Of a DNA stretch of 64,000 bases, positions 22,970 to 32,932 are shown piece by piece. The translations under genes were made by a program, and so were the position numbers. This stretch comes from Mycobacterium avium subsp. avium. GTDB taxonomy: Bacteria > Actinomycetota > Actinomycetes > Mycobacteriales > Mycobacteriaceae. Position 1 is the stretch's first letter. Every line of letters starts with the position of its first letter. The notes under the pieces were generated by a model. It was given only the letters and a program-made list of their open reading frames with translations, had not been told where the DNA came from and did not search any database. Location of the stretch: positions 1,240,001 to 1,304,000 of the forward strand of contig NZ_CP046507.1 of assembly GCF_009741445.1 (NCBI RefSeq). Reading direction: 5' to 3'.

Positions 22970-23890
22970 CCCGGCGGCCAGCGCGGCGATCAGCAGCACC
23001 CGGGCCTGCGGCGGCCGCAGCGTGGACACCGGCACCGCCCCCGCGGCGGCCATCTCGTGCCCGGGCCCGTAGCTCGCGCCGACCCGCCCGCCGGGCACCC
23101 GGGTGGACACCGCGATCACCACCCCGGTGCCGCAGTGCCGGCGCACCGCGTCGACCACCGCCGGCCCTGCGTTACCCGAACCCAGCGCCTCGAGCACCAC
23201 GGCCCGCGCCCCGGCGGCCACGCAGGCGTCCAGGGCCACCGCGTCGCTGCCCAGATACGCCGCGACGATGTCCACCCGCGGCGCCGCGGCGGCACCCAGG
23301 TCACCGAGGTAGGGCCGGGTTTTCGGGCCGGTCAGCGCGACATCGCCGGCGACCGTGCCCACCAGCCGGCCGGCGAAGCCGCTCAAGTCCTCGGTGGCCA
23401 CCTTGGACAGGCCCAGCGGCTGTAGCACCCGGCCGGCGAAACACAGCAGCACGCCCAGCCCGCGGGCGGCCGGATGCGCGGCCACCGCCAGGGCGTCGCG
23501 CACGTTGCCCGGACCGTCCGCGTCCGGCGCGTCGGCGCTGCGCATCGCGCCGGTCAACACCACCGGGGCCGGCCCGTCGTAGGTCAGATCGAGCCACAGC
23601 GCGGTCTCCTCCATGGTGTCGGTGCCGTGCAGGATCACCACGCCGTCGGCGCCGCCGTCCAGCGCCGCCGTCACCGCTTCGCGCATCCGGTCCCAGTCGG
23701 CCAGGGTCAGCTCCGAGCTGTCCACCGCCAGCAGGTCGACCACCTCGACGTCGTGATCGGCGCGGAACGGGGCCGTCAGATCCGCCCCGCTGTAGCAGGG
23801 CCGGTGCACCCCGTCGGCGCCGGTGCCGGTCGATATGGTGCCCCCGGTGGCGATCACGGTGAGGCGGGCCATGGGGGAATCATCGCGCAT
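22934..23890 (-). CDS. ansA: L-asparaginase
   Basis: About 318 aa; hydrolyses asparagine to aspartate and ammonia. Both catalytic threonine regions are present: ATGGTIST near the N-terminus and [17 protein letters not shown]. Starts at 23890 ([10 protein letters not shown]) or 23872 (MARLTV) are both possible; neither has a clear Shine-Dalgarno, and a further upstream start at 23959 would run into the lspA start. The 3' end overlaps dinX tail to tail, and the 5' end diverges from lspA across 47 bp. Confidence 0.9.
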   Translation of the reverse strand: MRDDSPMARLTVIATGGTISTGTGADGVHRPCYSGADLTAPFRADHDVEVVDLLAVDSSELTLADWDRMREAVTAALDGGADGVVILHGTDTMEETALWLDLTYDGPAPVVLTGAMRSADAPDADGPGNVRDALAVAAHPAARGLGVLLCFAGRVLQPLGLSKVATEDLSGFAGRLVGTVAGDVALTGPKTRPYLGDLGAAAAPRVDIVAAYLGSDAVALDACVAAGARAVVLEALGSGNAGPAVVDAVRRHCGTGVVIAVSTRVPGGRVGASYGPGHEMAAAGAVPVSTLRPPQARVLLIAALAAGLPAADVLGRWG

Positions 23891-23937
23891 CGCCGCCGCC
23901 CGCACGTCGCCGGTCCGCGGACGCGGTAGGGGATGAT

Positions 23938-24492
23938 ATGAGCGTGCCTGAACAACCAACGGGATCGACCGCGCCGCAGGACCGGCCGCCGCGACGGCTG
24001 CGTCTGCTGCTGTCGGTCGCCGCGACAGTCCTGGCCCTGGACATCGTCACCAAGGTGCTGGCCGTCAAGCTGTTGCCGCCCGGCCAGCCGGTGCCGATCA
24101 TCGGTGACACGGTGACCTGGACCCTGGTTCGCAACTCCGGGGCCGCCTTCTCGATGGCGACCGGCTACACCTGGGTGCTGACCCTGATCGCGACCGGCGT
24201 GGTGGTCGGCATCTTCTGGATGGGACGACGGCTGGTGTCGCCCTGGTGGGCGGTGGGCCTGGGCATGATCCTGGGCGGCGCGATGGGCAACCTGGTCGAC
24301 CGCTTCTTCCGGGCCCCCGGGCCGCTGCGCGGCCACGTGGTGGACTTCCTGTCGGTCGGCTGGTGGCCGGTGTTCAACGTCGCCGACCCCTCGGTGGTCG
24401 GCGGGGCCATCCTGCTGGTCGTGCTGTCGATCTTCGGCTACGACTTCGACACCGTCGGTCGACGGAAAAAGGCCGACCAGAGCCGTGACTGA
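23938..24492 (+). CDS. lspA: Lipoprotein signal peptidase
   Basis: 184 aa inner-membrane aspartic protease that removes signal peptides from diacylglyceryl-modified prolipoproteins. Four hydrophobic segments are visible (about residues 22-42, 77-95, 101-118, 150-168). The catalytic pair is D121 in GNLVDRFFR and D150 in [16 protein letters not shown] is the conserved loop before helix 2. The ATG at 23938 follows an AGGGG element. The last eight bases overlap the pseudouridine synthase gene, so the two are probably co-translated. Confidence 0.96.
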   Translation: MSVPEQPTGSTAPQDRPPRRLRLLLSVAATVLALDIVTKVLAVKLLPPGQPVPIIGDTVTWTLVRNSGAAFSMATGYTWVLTLIATGVVVGIFWMGRRLVSPWWAVGLGMILGGAMGNLVDRFFRAPGPLRGHVVDFLSVGWWPVFNVADPSVVGGAILLVVLSIFGYDFDTVGRRKKADQSRD

Positions 24493-25411
24493 GCGCTCGA
24501 TGCCGGTCCCGGAGGGACTGGCGGGCATGCGCGTCGACGCCGGGCTGGCCCGCCTGCTGGGACTGTCCCGCAGCGCGGCGGCGGCCCTGGCCGAGGACGG
24601 CGGTGTCGAACTGGACGGGGTGCCGGCCGGCAAATCCGATCGGCTGACCGGCGGGGCGTGGCTGCACGTGCGCCTGCCCGAGGCGCCGGCGCCGCCGCAG
24701 AACACCCCGGTCGACATCGAGGGCATGACCATCCTGTACTCCGACGACGACATCGTCGCCGTCGACAAGCCCGCCGCGGTGGCCGCGCACGCGTCGGTGG
24801 GCTGGACCGGACCCACGGTGCTCGGCGGCCTGGCCGCCGCCGGTTACCGGATCACCACCTCGGGGGTGCCCGAACGGCAGGGCATCGTGCACCGCCTCGA
24901 CGTCGGCACCTCCGGGGTGATGGTGGTGGCGCTGTCCGAGCGCGCCTACACCCTGCTCAAGCGGGCGTTCAAACAACGCACCGTCGACAAGCGCTATCAC
25001 GCGCTGGTGCAAGGACATCCGGACCCGTCCAGCGGCACCATCGACGCCCCGATCGGGCGGCACCGCGGCGGCGAGTGGAAGTTCGCGGTCACCAAGGACG
25101 GCCGGCACAGCCTCACCCACTACGACACCGTCGAGGCCTTCGTCGCCGCCAGCCTGCTCGACGTGCACCTGGAAACCGGCCGCACCCACCAGATCCGGGT
25201 GCACTTCTCCGCGCTGCATCACCCGTGCTGCGGCGACCTGGTCTACGGCGCCGACCCCAAGCTCGCGAAAAAGCTTGGGCTGCAACGCCAATGGCTGCAC
25301 GCGCGGTCGCTGTCGTTCGCGCACCCGGCCGACGGCCGGCGGATGGAGATCGTCAGCCCCTACCCGCCGGATCTGCAGCACGCGCTCGACGTGCTGCGCG
25401 ACGAAGGCTGA
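24485..25411 (+). CDS. RluA/RluD-family 23S rRNA pseudouridine synthase, Rv1540-like
   Basis: 308 aa. An N-terminal S4-like RNA-binding segment ([20 protein letters not shown]) precedes the catalytic domain. The catalytic Asp is in the [15 protein letters not shown] motif; [12 protein letters not shown] is the second conserved block. It isomerises uridine to pseudouridine in 23S rRNA; exact sites cannot be read from sequence. The GTG at 24485 overlaps the lspA stop, the usual lspA-rluD arrangement. The stop directly abuts the convergent methyltransferase stop with no spacer. Confidence 0.93.
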   Translation: MTERSMPVPEGLAGMRVDAGLARLLGLSRSAAAALAEDGGVELDGVPAGKSDRLTGGAWLHVRLPEAPAPPQNTPVDIEGMTILYSDDDIVAVDKPAAVAAHASVGWTGPTVLGGLAAAGYRITTSGVPERQGIVHRLDVGTSGVMVVALSERAYTLLKRAFKQRTVDKRYHALVQGHPDPSSGTIDAPIGRHRGGEWKFAVTKDGRHSLTHYDTVEAFVAASLLDVHLETGRTHQIRVHFSALHHPCCGDLVYGADPKLAKKLGLQRQWLHARSLSFAHPADGRRMEIVSPYPPDLQHALDVLRDEG

Positions 25412-26179
25412 TCACTCCGGTTTGCGGGCCTCGACGAGCACCCGAGTCGGGTGCGCGACGAACGGGCCTTGCGACTCGATGCGCTCGTGCAGTTCGGCCA
25501 GCCGGTCGCGGTAGCGCGCCACGGAGAAGTCCGGCACCGTCCAGATCACCTTGCGCAGGAAGTACACGACGGCGCCGATGTCGAAGAATTCGGCCCGCAA
25601 CCGCTCCATGCGCACGTCGATGACCCGCAGGCCCGCGGCCGCCACCTGCGCGCGCAGCGCGTCGGGGTGAAACTCGGCCCACTTCTGCGGCTGCGGCCCG
25701 ATGAAGTACTCGACCAGCTCGCCCATGGTGGCGGGCCCGATGTGCTGGGCGAAGTAACTGCCGCCGGGCCGCAGCACCCGCGCGATCTCGGACCACCACA
25801 CCGAGACCGGGTGCCGGCTGGTCACCAGGTCGAAGGCGTGGTCGGCGAACGGCAGCGGCGGCTCGTCGCGCACCGCCACCACCACCGCGCCGAGCGGATG
25901 CAGCCGCGCGGTCGCCAGCGCGGCGTTGGGCGGCCAGGTCTCGATGGCCGCCATGGTGGGCGGGAAGGGGCCCGCCCCGGCCAGCACCTCGCCGCCGCCG
26001 GTGTGAATGTCCAGCGCCGCCGACACCGTCGACAACCGGTCGCGCAGCAGGCGCTGGTAGCCCCACGACGGCCGCTCCTCGGTGGCACGGCCGTCCAGCC
26101 AGGAGAAATCCCAGCCGTCGACCGGGGCGGCCTCGGCTTCGGCGAGCAGATCCTCGAACGTGCGCCGCATGCCAGGCAT
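25412..26179 (-). CDS. Class I SAM-dependent methyltransferase
   Basis: 255 aa. A Rossmann-like methyltransferase core is visible: LDIHTGGGEVLAGAG is the SAM-binding glycine loop, PLPFADHAFDLVTSRHPV the motif after beta 4, ARVLRPGGSYFAQHIGP the post-motif III element. Substrate unknown. It lies 14 bases downstream of glbN on the same strand, so the two may be an operon; in M. tuberculosis this slot holds the lipoprotein lprI instead, as I remember it. The start could also be the in-frame ATG three codons later. Confidence 0.82.
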   Translation of the reverse strand: MPGMRRTFEDLLAEAEAAPVDGWDFSWLDGRATEERPSWGYQRLLRDRLSTVSAALDIHTGGGEVLAGAGPFPPTMAAIETWPPNAALATARLHPLGAVVVAVRDEPPLPFADHAFDLVTSRHPVSVWWSEIARVLRPGGSYFAQHIGPATMGELVEYFIGPQPQKWAEFHPDALRAQVAAAGLRVIDVRMERLRAEFFDIGAVVYFLRKVIWTVPDFSVARYRDRLAELHERIESQGPFVAHPTRVLVEARKPE

Positions 26180-26193
26180 GCTAGGCGCAACGC

Positions 26194-26601
26194 TCAGACC
26201 GTCGCCTTCGCCTCGCCGGTCGCGATCTCCGGCGCCAGCGGCGCGATCGCCCCCAGGATCTCGCTCACCGTCTCCGACGGCACGCCGGCGGCGGTCAGCG
26301 CGTCGGCCAAATGCCCTGCCACCAAACCGAAGTGGTGCATGGTGATGCCGCGGCCCTGGTGCACCTGCTTCATCGGCGCCCCGGTGTAGGGGTGCGGCCC
26401 GCCCAGCGCGGCAGCGAAGAACTCCACCTGTTTGCCCTTGAGCCGGTTCATGTTGGTGCCGGTGAAAAATCCGGACAGTTGCTCGTCGGCGAGCACCCGA
26501 ACGTAGAAGTCCTCGACCACCACCTCGAGCGCCTCGTGCCCGCCGATCCGGTCGTAGATGCTGGCCGGCTCGGCCTTGCGGAAGCGCGCCAGAATTTTCA
26601 T
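26194..26601 (-). CDS. glbN: Group I truncated haemoglobin (trHbN)
   Basis: 135 aa, near the 136 aa remembered for M. tuberculosis HbN. B10 Tyr33 (DFYVRV), the E-helix [15 protein letters not shown] including Gln58, and the proximal His81 (MKQVHQGRG) are in place. HbN turns nitric oxide plus O2 into nitrate and protects respiration under nitrosative stress. A basic pre-A segment (MKILARFRK) is retained, which in M. tuberculosis HbN affects NO dioxygenation. The ATG at 26601 is chosen because upstream in-frame sequence has no family similarity. Confidence 0.95.
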   Translation of the reverse strand: MKILARFRKAEPASIYDRIGGHEALEVVVEDFYVRVLADEQLSGFFTGTNMNRLKGKQVEFFAAALGGPHPYTGAPMKQVHQGRGITMHHFGLVAGHLADALTAAGVPSETVSEILGAIAPLAPEIATGEAKATV

Positions 26602-26750
26602 GACCACGATTGGAACATCGCGGCGTTGCCCGTCAGTTAGGGCGCGGTCACACCCGGATTGCTCTGTGTAACAAGCGGATTGCCCATATCTGGCGGTCGG
26701 CCTAAGGGAACGGTGAGAGACCGCGTCGGGGCGCATGACCGCAATCCGCA

Positions 26751-26778
26751 TCGACGCGGGGCGCTTTTGTCCTAGGTT
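26751..26778 (+). promoter_or_regulatory. Predicted promoter for a leaderless transcript ahead of the SDR pair
   Basis: TCGACG (26751-26756) and TAGGTT (26773-26778) are 16 bases apart. Initiation 7 bases after the -10 falls exactly on the ATG at 26785, the first codon of a short ORF. The 26602-26750 stretch between glbN and this promoter holds no gene that I can support. Confidence 0.5.
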
Positions 26779-26784
26779 GGCGTC

Positions 26785-26835
26785 ATGACGCACGTCACAT
26801 CAGTTGCGCGAGGGCGGGGGAGCCGAAGCCAATGA
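26785..26835 (+). CDS. Predicted leaderless 16-codon upstream ORF coupled to the SDR gene
   Basis: ATG at 26785 opens [16 protein letters not shown] and stops at TGA 26833-26835, which overlaps the SDR start codon (ATGA, 26832-26835). The predicted transcription start coincides with its first base. GGGCGGGGGAG inside the ORF could act as a weak ribosome-binding site for the SDR. Composition is basic (three Arg) with no prolines. A coupling or attenuation role is inferred from geometry only. Confidence 0.5.
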   Translation: MTHVTSVARGRGSRSQ

Positions 26836-27848
26836 ACCTTGGTGACCTGACGAACCTGGTGGAAAAGCCCCTCGCGGCGGTCTCCAACATCATCAACACC
26901 CCGAACTCGGCCGGGCGATACCGGCCGTTCTATCTGCGGAACCTGCTGGACGCGGTGCAGGGCCGCACCCTCGAGGAGGCCGTTGACGCCAAGACCGTCC
27001 TGATCACCGGCGCCTCCTCGGGCATCGGTGAGGCCGCCGCCAAGAAGATCGCCGAGGCGGGCGGTGTCGTGGCGCTGGTGGCCCGCACCCGGGAGAACCT
27101 GGAGAAGGTCGCCTCCGAAATCCGGGAGAACGGTGGCAGCGCCCACGTGTACCCGTGCGACCTGTCCGACATGGACGCCATCGCCGCGATGGCCGATCGG
27201 GTGCTCGACGATCTGGGCGGCGTCGACATCCTGATCAACAACGCGGGCCGCTCGATCCGGCGCTCGCTGGAGCTGTCCTACGACCGCATCCACGACTACC
27301 AGCGCACCATGCAGTTGAACTACCTGGGCGCGGTGCAGCTCATCCTCAAGTTCATCCCCGGCATGCGCGAGCGCGGCTTCGGCCAGATCATCAACGTGTC
27401 GTCGGTCGGGGTGCAGACCCGCGCGCCGCGGTTCGGGGCGTACATCGCCAGCAAGGCCGCGCTGGACAGCCTGTGCGACGCGCTGCAGGCCGAAGTCGTC
27501 AACGACAACGTCAAATTCACCACCGTGCACATGGCGCTGGTGCGCACCCCGATGATCAGCCCGACCACGTTGTACGACAAGTTCCCGGCGCTGACGCCCG
27601 AGCAGGCGGCCGGGGTGATCGCCGACGCGATCGTGCACCGGCCGCGGCGGGCCAGCTCGCCGTTCGGGCAGTTCGCCGCCGTCGCCGACGCGGTCAACCC
27701 GGCCGTGATGGACCGGGTGCGCAACCGGGCGTTCGCCATGTTCGGCGACTCCAGCGCCGCCAAGGGCGATGAATCCGCAACCGACGCAACCGAATTCGAC
27801 GCGCGCAGCGAAACGTTCGTGCGGGCGACCCGAGGGATACATTGGTGA
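26832..27848 (+). CDS. SDR-family fatty acyl reductase-like protein, Rv1543-like
   Basis: 338 aa against 341 remembered for Rv1543. The NAD(P) site [15 protein letters not shown] is followed by NNAG and the catalytic Ser-Tyr-Lys set in NVSSVGVQTRAPRFGAYIAS with Lys just after. An N-terminal extension of about 55 residues and a C-terminal tail of about 70 residues distinguish it from minimal SDRs and match mycobacterial acyl-CoA/aldehyde reductases linked to wax-ester and fatty alcohol formation. Substrate is family inference. It is followed four bases later by a second SDR, so both are likely one operon. Confidence 0.88.
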   Translation: MNLGDLTNLVEKPLAAVSNIINTPNSAGRYRPFYLRNLLDAVQGRTLEEAVDAKTVLITGASSGIGEAAAKKIAEAGGVVALVARTRENLEKVASEIRENGGSAHVYPCDLSDMDAIAAMADRVLDDLGGVDILINNAGRSIRRSLELSYDRIHDYQRTMQLNYLGAVQLILKFIPGMRERGFGQIINVSSVGVQTRAPRFGAYIASKAALDSLCDALQAEVVNDNVKFTTVHMALVRTPMISPTTLYDKFPALTPEQAAGVIADAIVHRPRRASSPFGQFAAVADAVNPAVMDRVRNRAFAMFGDSSAAKGDESATDATEFDARSETFVRATRGIHW

Positions 27849-27852
27849 GACG

Positions 27853-28656
27853 ATGAGCCTTCCCGAACCCGACATCACGACCACCGTCGTCATCACCGGC
27901 GCCTCGTCCGGCATCGGCGCCGAACTGGCGCGCGGCCTGGCCCGCCGTGGCTTCCCGCTGCTGCTGGTCGCCCGGCGCCGTGAGCGGCTCGACGATCTCG
28001 CCAACGAGGTGGGCGGGCAGTACTCGGTCGGCGTCGAGGTGCTGCCGCTGGACCTCGGCGACTCGAAGGCCCGTGCCCGGTTGGCCGGCCGGCTGCGCAG
28101 CGAATCGATCGCCGGGTTGTGCAACAGCGCGGGCTTCGGCACCAGCGGGGTCTTCCACGAGCTGCCGATGGAGCGCGAGAGCGAAGAGGTCACCCTCAAC
28201 GCGCTGGCGCTGATGGAGCTGACGCACGCGACGCTGCCCGGCATGGTGTCGCGGGGGGCGGGCGCGGTGCTGAACATCGCGTCGATCGCGGGTTTTCAGC
28301 CGGTTCCCTACATGGCCGTCTACTCGGCGACCAAGGCGTTCGTGCAGACGTTCTCCGAGGCCGTGCACGAGGAGCTGCACGGCAGCGGGGTGTCGGTCAC
28401 CTGTCTGTGTCCGGGGCCGGTGCCCACTGAGTGGGCCGAGATCGCCAACGCCGAGCGGTTCAGCATCCCGATCGCGCAGGTCTCGCCGCGGGACGTGGCC
28501 GAGGCGGCGATCGGCGGCATGCTCACCGGCCGTCGCACCGTGGTGCCGGGCGTGGTGCCCAAGGTGGTCAGCACGGGCGGCCGTTTCGCCCCGCGCAGCC
28601 TGCTGCTGCCGGGCATCCGGATCGGCAACCGGTTCCGCGGCGGGCCCAAGCGCTGA
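27853..28656 (+). CDS. SDR-family ketoacyl reductase-like protein, Rv1544-like
   Basis: 267 aa, the length remembered for Rv1544. [15 protein letters not shown] is the cofactor loop, and Ser, Tyr and Lys are seen in [20 protein letters not shown] and the following K. The usual NNAG is NSAG here. The Arg pair after the second beta strand (VARRRERL) suggests NADP(H) preference. Physiological substrate unknown. The ATG at 27853 lies four bases after the upstream SDR stop, so the pair is probably co-translated. Confidence 0.88.
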   Translation: MSLPEPDITTTVVITGASSGIGAELARGLARRGFPLLLVARRRERLDDLANEVGGQYSVGVEVLPLDLGDSKARARLAGRLRSESIAGLCNSAGFGTSGVFHELPMERESEEVTLNALALMELTHATLPGMVSRGAGAVLNIASIAGFQPVPYMAVYSATKAFVQTFSEAVHEELHGSGVSVTCLCPGPVPTEWAEIANAERFSIPIAQVSPRDVAEAAIGGMLTGRRTVVPGVVPKVVSTGGRFAPRSLLLPGIRIGNRFRGGPKR

Positions 28657-28661
28657 GTGTC

Positions 28662-28713
28662 GCCGAGCGCCACGCCAGCGTGGTGTTCGGTGCCGAGCGT
28701 CACGCCAGCGTGG
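28662..28713. repeat. Two tandem 22-bp palindromic units
   Basis: GCCGAGCGCCACGCCAGCGTGG (28662-28683, given as one unit of 22 in two parts: GCCGAGCGCCAC and GCCAGCGTGG) recurs at 28692-28713 with one change, a 30-bp period. Each holds the hairpin CACGC-CA-GCGTG. They fill the gap between the SDR operon and the SRPBCC gene; a terminator or REP-like role is possible. Confidence 0.65.
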
Positions 28714-28744
28714 GGTTGACGCGGGGGGAGCGAGGAGGAAACTC

Positions 28745-29176
28745 ATGGCCGCCGTGGAGATGACCGCCGAGGTGCCGATGAGCCCGCAGCAGATGTGGGA
28801 CCGGGTGTCCGACCTGTCGGAGCTGGGCGACTGGCTGGTGCTGCACGAGGCCTGGCGCGGTGAACTGCCCGACGAGCTGGGCGAGGGCACCCAGGTTGTC
28901 GGGGTGGCCCGCGCCAAGGGCTTTCGCAACCGGGTGACCTGGACGGTGACCACCTGGGAACCGCCGCACCGGGTGGCGATGACGGGCTCGGGCAAGGGCG
29001 GCACCAAGTACGCCGTCTCGCTGACCGTGCGGCCCACCGGCGACGGCTCCACCCTCGGCGTGCGGCTCGAGCTGGGCGGTCGGGCGCTGTTCGGGCCGGT
29101 CGGATCGGCCGCCGCGCGCGCCGTCAAGGGCGACGTGCAGAGGTCGCTGCGTAACTTCGTCGAGCTCTACGGATAA
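28745..29176 (+). CDS. SRPBCC (START/polyketide-cyclase fold) protein, Rv1546-like
   Basis: 143 aa, the length remembered for Rv1546. A single helix-grip domain: N-terminal strand [20 protein letters not shown], mid-protein [18 protein letters not shown], and a long C-terminal helix ending [11 protein letters not shown]. These proteins bind hydrophobic ligands in a central cavity; ligand here unknown. GAGGAGG about 9 bases before the ATG is a strong ribosome-binding site. Position after two lipid-type SDRs suggests lipid handling, as inference. Confidence 0.85.
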   Translation: MAAVEMTAEVPMSPQQMWDRVSDLSELGDWLVLHEAWRGELPDELGEGTQVVGVARAKGFRNRVTWTVTTWEPPHRVAMTGSGKGGTKYAVSLTVRPTGDGSTLGVRLELGGRALFGPVGSAAARAVKGDVQRSLRNFVELYG

Positions 29177-29225
29177 AACCCAACACACGGACCCGACACG
29201 CCCGAAACCCGTCGGTCCTCGGTCA

Positions 29226-29231
29226 TAGACT
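29226..29231 (+). promoter_or_regulatory. -10 box for dnaE1
   Basis: TAGACT lies 9 bases before the dnaE1 ATG, predicting a start near 29238 and a 5' UTR of about three bases. No convincing -35 element is seen, and no Shine-Dalgarno precedes the gene. Confidence 0.45.
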
Positions 29232-29240
29232 GGCGTCCCT

Positions 29241-32200
29241 ATGAACCACTCGTCCTTCGTGCACCTGCACAACCACACCGAGTATTCGATGCTGGACGGT
29301 GCCGCGAAGATCACCCCGATGCTCGCCGAGGTGGAGCGGCTGGGCATGCCCGCGGTCGGGATGACCGACCACGGAAACATGTTCGGCGCCAGCGAGTTCT
29401 ACAACGCCGCCACCAAGGCCGGGATCAAGCCGATCATCGGCGTGGAGGCCTACATCGCGCCGGGCTCCCGGTTCGACACCCGGCGGATCCTGTGGGGGGA
29501 TCCCAGCCAGAAGGCCGACGACGTGTCCGGCAGCGGCTCCTACACCCACCTGACCATGGTGGCCGAGAACGCGGCCGGCCTGCGTAACCTGTTCAAGCTG
29601 TCCTCGCTGGCCTCGTTCGAGGGCCAGCTGGGCAAGCGGTCGCGGATGGACGCCGAGCTGATCGCCGAACATGCCGACGGCATCATCGCCACCACCGGCT
29701 GCCCCTCCGGGGAGGTGCAGACCCGGCTGCGGCTGGGCCAGGACCGCGAGGCGCTCGAGTCGGCGGCCAAGTGGCGCGAGATCTTCGGCGCCGACAACTT
29801 CTTCCTCGAGCTGATGGACCACGGCCTGTCCATCGAGCAGCGGGTCCGCGACGGCCTGCTGGAGATCGGCCGCAAGCTGAACATCCCGCCGCTGGCCACC
29901 AACGACTGCCACTACGTTACCCGCGACGCCGCGCACAACCACGAGGCGCTGCTGTGCGTGCAGACCGGCAAGACGCTCTCGGACCCGAACCGGTTCAAGT
30001 TCGACGGCGACGGCTACTACCTCAAGTCGGCCGCCGAGATGCGCCAGATCTGGGACGCCGAGGTGCCCGGCGCGTGCGACTCCACCCTGTTGATCGCCGA
30101 ACGGGTGCAGTCCTACGCGGAGGTGTGGACGCCGCGCGACCGGATGCCGGTCTTCCCGGTGCCCGAGGGTCACGACCAGGCCAGCTGGCTGCACCACGAG
30201 GTGATGGCCGGGCTGCGGCGGCGGTTCCCGGACGGGGTCGGCCAGGACTACATCGACCGGGCCGAATACGAGATCAAGGTCATCTGCGACAAGGGTTTTC
30301 CGTCCTACTTCCTGATCGTCGCCGACCTGATCAACTACGCCCGCTCGGTCGACATCCGGGTGGGGCCCGGGCGTGGCTCGGCGGCCGGCTCCCTGGTGGC
30401 CTACGCGCTGGGCATCACCAACATCGACCCGATTCCGCACGGCCTGCTGTTCGAGCGGTTCCTCAACCCGGAGCGGCCGTCGGCGCCCGACATCGACATC
30501 GACTTCGACGACCGTCGCCGCGGCGAGATGGTGCGCTACGCCGCCGACAAGTGGGGCTCCGACCGGGTCGCCCAGGTCATCACCTTCGGCACCATCAAAA
30601 CCAAAGCGGCGCTGAAGGATTCGGCGCGGATCCACTACGGTCAACCGGGCTTCGCGATCGCCGACCGGATCACCAAGGCGCTGCCGCCGCCGATCATGGC
30701 CAAGGACATCCCGCTGTCCGGCATCACCGACCCCAGCCACGAGCGGTACAAGGAAGCCGCCGAGGTGCGCGGCCTGATCGAGACCGACCCCGACGTGCGC
30801 ACCATCTACCAGACCGCCCGCGGTCTGGAGGGTTTGATCCGCAACGCCGGCGTACACGCGTGCGCGGTGATCATGAGCAGCGAGCCGCTGACCGAGGCCA
30901 TCCCGCTGTGGAAGCGGCCGCAGGACGGCGCCATCATCACCGGCTGGGACTACCCGTCGTGTGAGGCCATCGGCCTGCTGAAGATGGACTTCCTGGGCCT
31001 GCGCAACCTGACGATCATCGGCGACGCCCTGGACAACATCAAGGCCAACCGGGGAATCGACCTCGACCTGGAATCGGTGCCGCTGGACGACAAGGCGACC
31101 TACGAGCTGCTGGGGCGCGGCGACACCCTGGGCGTGTTCCAGCTCGACGGCGGGCCGATGCGCGACCTGCTGCGCCGCATGCAGCCCACGGAGTTCAACG
31201 ACATCGTGGCGGTGCTGGCGCTGTATCGCCCCGGGCCGATGGGTATGAACGCCCACAACGACTACGCCGACCGCAAGAACGGCCGCCAGCCGATCAAGCC
31301 GATCCACCCCGAGCTCGAGGAGCCGCTGCGTGAAATCCTCTCCGAGACTTACGGTTTGATCGTCTACCAAGAGCAGATCATGTTCATCGCCCAGAAGGTG
31401 GCCTCTTACACCATGGGCAAGGCCGACGCGCTGCGCAAGGCGATGGGCAAGAAGAAGCTCGAGGTGCTCGAGGCCGAGTACAAGGGCTTCTACGAGGGCA
31501 TGACCGCCAACGGGTTCTCCGAGAAGGCGGTAAAAGCCTTGTGGGACACCATTCTTCCGTTCGCCGGGTATGCGTTCAACAAGTCGCACGCCGCTGGCTA
31601 CGGGCTGGTGTCGTACTGGACCGCGTATCTGAAGGCCAACTATCCGGCCGAATACATGGCCGGGCTGCTGACCTCGGTGGGCGACGACAAGGACAAGGCC
31701 GCGGTCTATCTGGCCGACTGCCGCAAGCTGGGCATCACGGTGTTGCCGCCGGACGTCAACGAGTCGCTGGTCAACTTCGCCTCGGTCGGCCAGGACATCC
31801 GCTTCGGGTTGGGCGCGGTGCGCAACGTCGGCGCCAACGTGGTCGGTTCGCTGATCAAGACCCGCAACGAGAAGGGCAAGTTCACCGACTTCTCCGACTA
31901 CCTGAACAAGATCGACATCTCGGCCTGCAACAAGAAGGTGACCGAGTCGCTGATCAAGGCCGGCGCGTTCGACTCGCTCAAGCACGCGCGCAAGGGCCTG
32001 TTCCTGGTACACACCGATGCGGTCGATTCGGTGCTGGGCACCAAGAAGGCCGAGGCGATGGGCCAGTTCGACCTGTTCGGCGGCGACGGCGGCTGCACCG
32101 AGTCGGTGTTCACCATCAAGGTGCCCGACGACGAGTGGGAGGACAAGCACAAGCTCGCGCTGGAGCGGGAGATGCTGGGGCTCTACGTGTCCGGGCATCC

Positions 32201-32774
32201 GCTCAACGGGGTGGCGCATCTGCTGGCCGCGCAGGTGGACACCCAGATCCCGGCCATCCTGGACGGCGACGTGCCCAACGAGACCCAGGTGCGGGTCGGC
32301 GGCATCCTGGCGTCGGTCAACCGGCGGGTCAACAAGAACGGGATGCCTTGGGCGTCAGCGCAATTGGAGGACCTCACCGGTGGCATCGAGGTGATGTTCT
32401 TCCCGCACGCCTACTCCACCTACGGCGCCGACATCGCCGACGACGCCGTGGTGCTGATCAACGCCAAGGTGGCGATCCGTGACGACCGGATCGCGCTGAT
32501 CGCCAATGAGCTTGTGGTGCCGGACTTTTCCACTGCCCAGGTGGACCGGCCGCTGGCGGTCAGCCTGCCGACGCGGCAGTGCACCATCGACAAGGTCACC
32601 GCGCTCAAGCAGGTGCTGGCCCGTCATCCGGGAACCTCGCAGGTGCATCTGCGGCTGATCAGCGGCGACCGGATCACCACGTTGGAGCTGGACGCGTCGC
32701 TGCGGGTGACGCCGTCGCCGGCGTTGATGGGCGACCTCAAAGAGCTGCTCGGCCCCGGCTGCCTCGGCGGGTAG
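29241..32774 (+). CDS. dnaE1: DNA polymerase III alpha subunit, replicative
   Basis: 1177 aa (M. tuberculosis 1184 as remembered). N-terminal PHP domain ([26 protein letters not shown]) has intact His/Asp ligands and in mycobacteria supplies the 3'-5' proofreading activity. The catalytic Asp cluster is PDIDIDFDD around residues 416-424. The HhH region, a C-terminal OB domain ([19 protein letters not shown]) and a tail domain follow. This is the chromosomal replicase. Predicted near-leaderless transcription. Two hairpins follow the stop codon. Confidence 0.97.
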   Translation: MNHSSFVHLHNHTEYSMLDGAAKITPMLAEVERLGMPAVGMTDHGNMFGASEFYNAATKAGIKPIIGVEAYIAPGSRFDTRRILWGDPSQKADDVSGSGSYTHLTMVAENAAGLRNLFKLSSLASFEGQLGKRSRMDAELIAEHADGIIATTGCPSGEVQTRLRLGQDREALESAAKWREIFGADNFFLELMDHGLSIEQRVRDGLLEIGRKLNIPPLATNDCHYVTRDAAHNHEALLCVQTGKTLSDPNRFKFDGDGYYLKSAAEMRQIWDAEVPGACDSTLLIAERVQSYAEVWTPRDRMPVFPVPEGHDQASWLHHEVMAGLRRRFPDGVGQDYIDRAEYEIKVICDKGFPSYFLIVADLINYARSVDIRVGPGRGSAAGSLVAYALGITNIDPIPHGLLFERFLNPERPSAPDIDIDFDDRRRGEMVRYAADKWGSDRVAQVITFGTIKTKAALKDSARIHYGQPGFAIADRITKALPPPIMAKDIPLSGITDPSHERYKEAAEVRGLIETDPDVRTIYQTARGLEGLIRNAGVHACAVIMSSEPLTEAIPLWKRPQDGAIITGWDYPSCEAIGLLKMDFLGLRNLTIIGDALDNIKANRGIDLDLESVPLDDKATYELLGRGDTLGVFQLDGGPMRDLLRRMQPTEFNDIVAVLALYRPGPMGMNAHNDYADRKNGRQPIKPIHPELEEPLREILSETYGLIVYQEQIMFIAQKVASYTMGKADALRKAMGKKKLEVLEAEYKGFYEGMTANGFSEKAVKALWDTILPFAGYAFNKSHAAGYGLVSYWTAYLKANYPAEYMAGLLTSVGDDKDKAAVYLADCRKLGITVLPPDVNESLVNFASVGQDIRFGLGAVRNVGANVVGSLIKTRNEKGKFTDFSDYLNKIDISACNKKVTESLIKAGAFDSLKHARKGLFLVHTDAVDSVLGTKKAEAMGQFDLFGGDGGCTESVFTIKVPDDEWEDKHKLALEREMLGLYVSGHPLNGVAHLLAAQVDTQIPAILDGDVPNETQVRVGGILASVNRRVNKNGMPWASAQLEDLTGGIEVMFFPHAYSTYGADIADDAVVLINAKVAIRDDRIALIANELVVPDFSTAQVDRPLAVSLPTRQCTIDKVTALKQVLARHPGTSQVHLRLISGDRITTLELDASLRVTPSPALMGDLKELLGPGCLGG

Positions 32775-32789
32775 CGGGTCTTCGGCGCG

Positions 32790-32846
32790 CCGAGCGTGAA
32801 GTTAGTTTCACGCTCGGCCGCGACCGTGAAACTAACTTCACGCTCG
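32790..32846. repeat. Inverted pair of hairpins with complementary loops after dnaE1
   Basis: Hairpin 1 (32790-32817): 11-bp stem CCGAGCGTGAA / TTCACGCTCGG with loop GTTAGT. Hairpin 2 (32821-32846): stem CGACCGTGAA / TTCACGCTCG with one mismatch and loop ACTAAC. Hairpin 2 is hairpin 1 in inverted orientation, so the two loops are reverse complements. It could serve as a terminator for dnaE1 or be a REP-like element; no U-tract follows. Confidence 0.75.
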
Positions 32847-32847
32847 C

Positions 32848-32932
32848 CGGGGGCAGGCGCGGGGCCGCCGCGGGGCAGGCGCGGGGCAGGCGCGGGGCCA
32901 GGCGCGGGGCCGCCGCGCCGCGCCCCCGGCGC
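32848..32932. repeat. GC-rich degenerate tandem repeat
   Basis: About four copies of CAGGCGCGGGG separated by CCGCCG segments, almost pure G/C. It fills the space between the dnaE1 hairpins and the stop codon of the next, leftward gene. No coding or regulatory role is apparent. Confidence 0.6.

Noticed and set aside
28657..28744. Small gene at the Rv1545 position
   Set aside because: Only palindromic repeats and a ribosome-binding site are present; no frame with a start remains.
32848..32932. C-terminal coding extension of the PPOX gene or dnaE1
   Set aside because: Both genes have clear stops outside the tract and the repeat has no codon structure.
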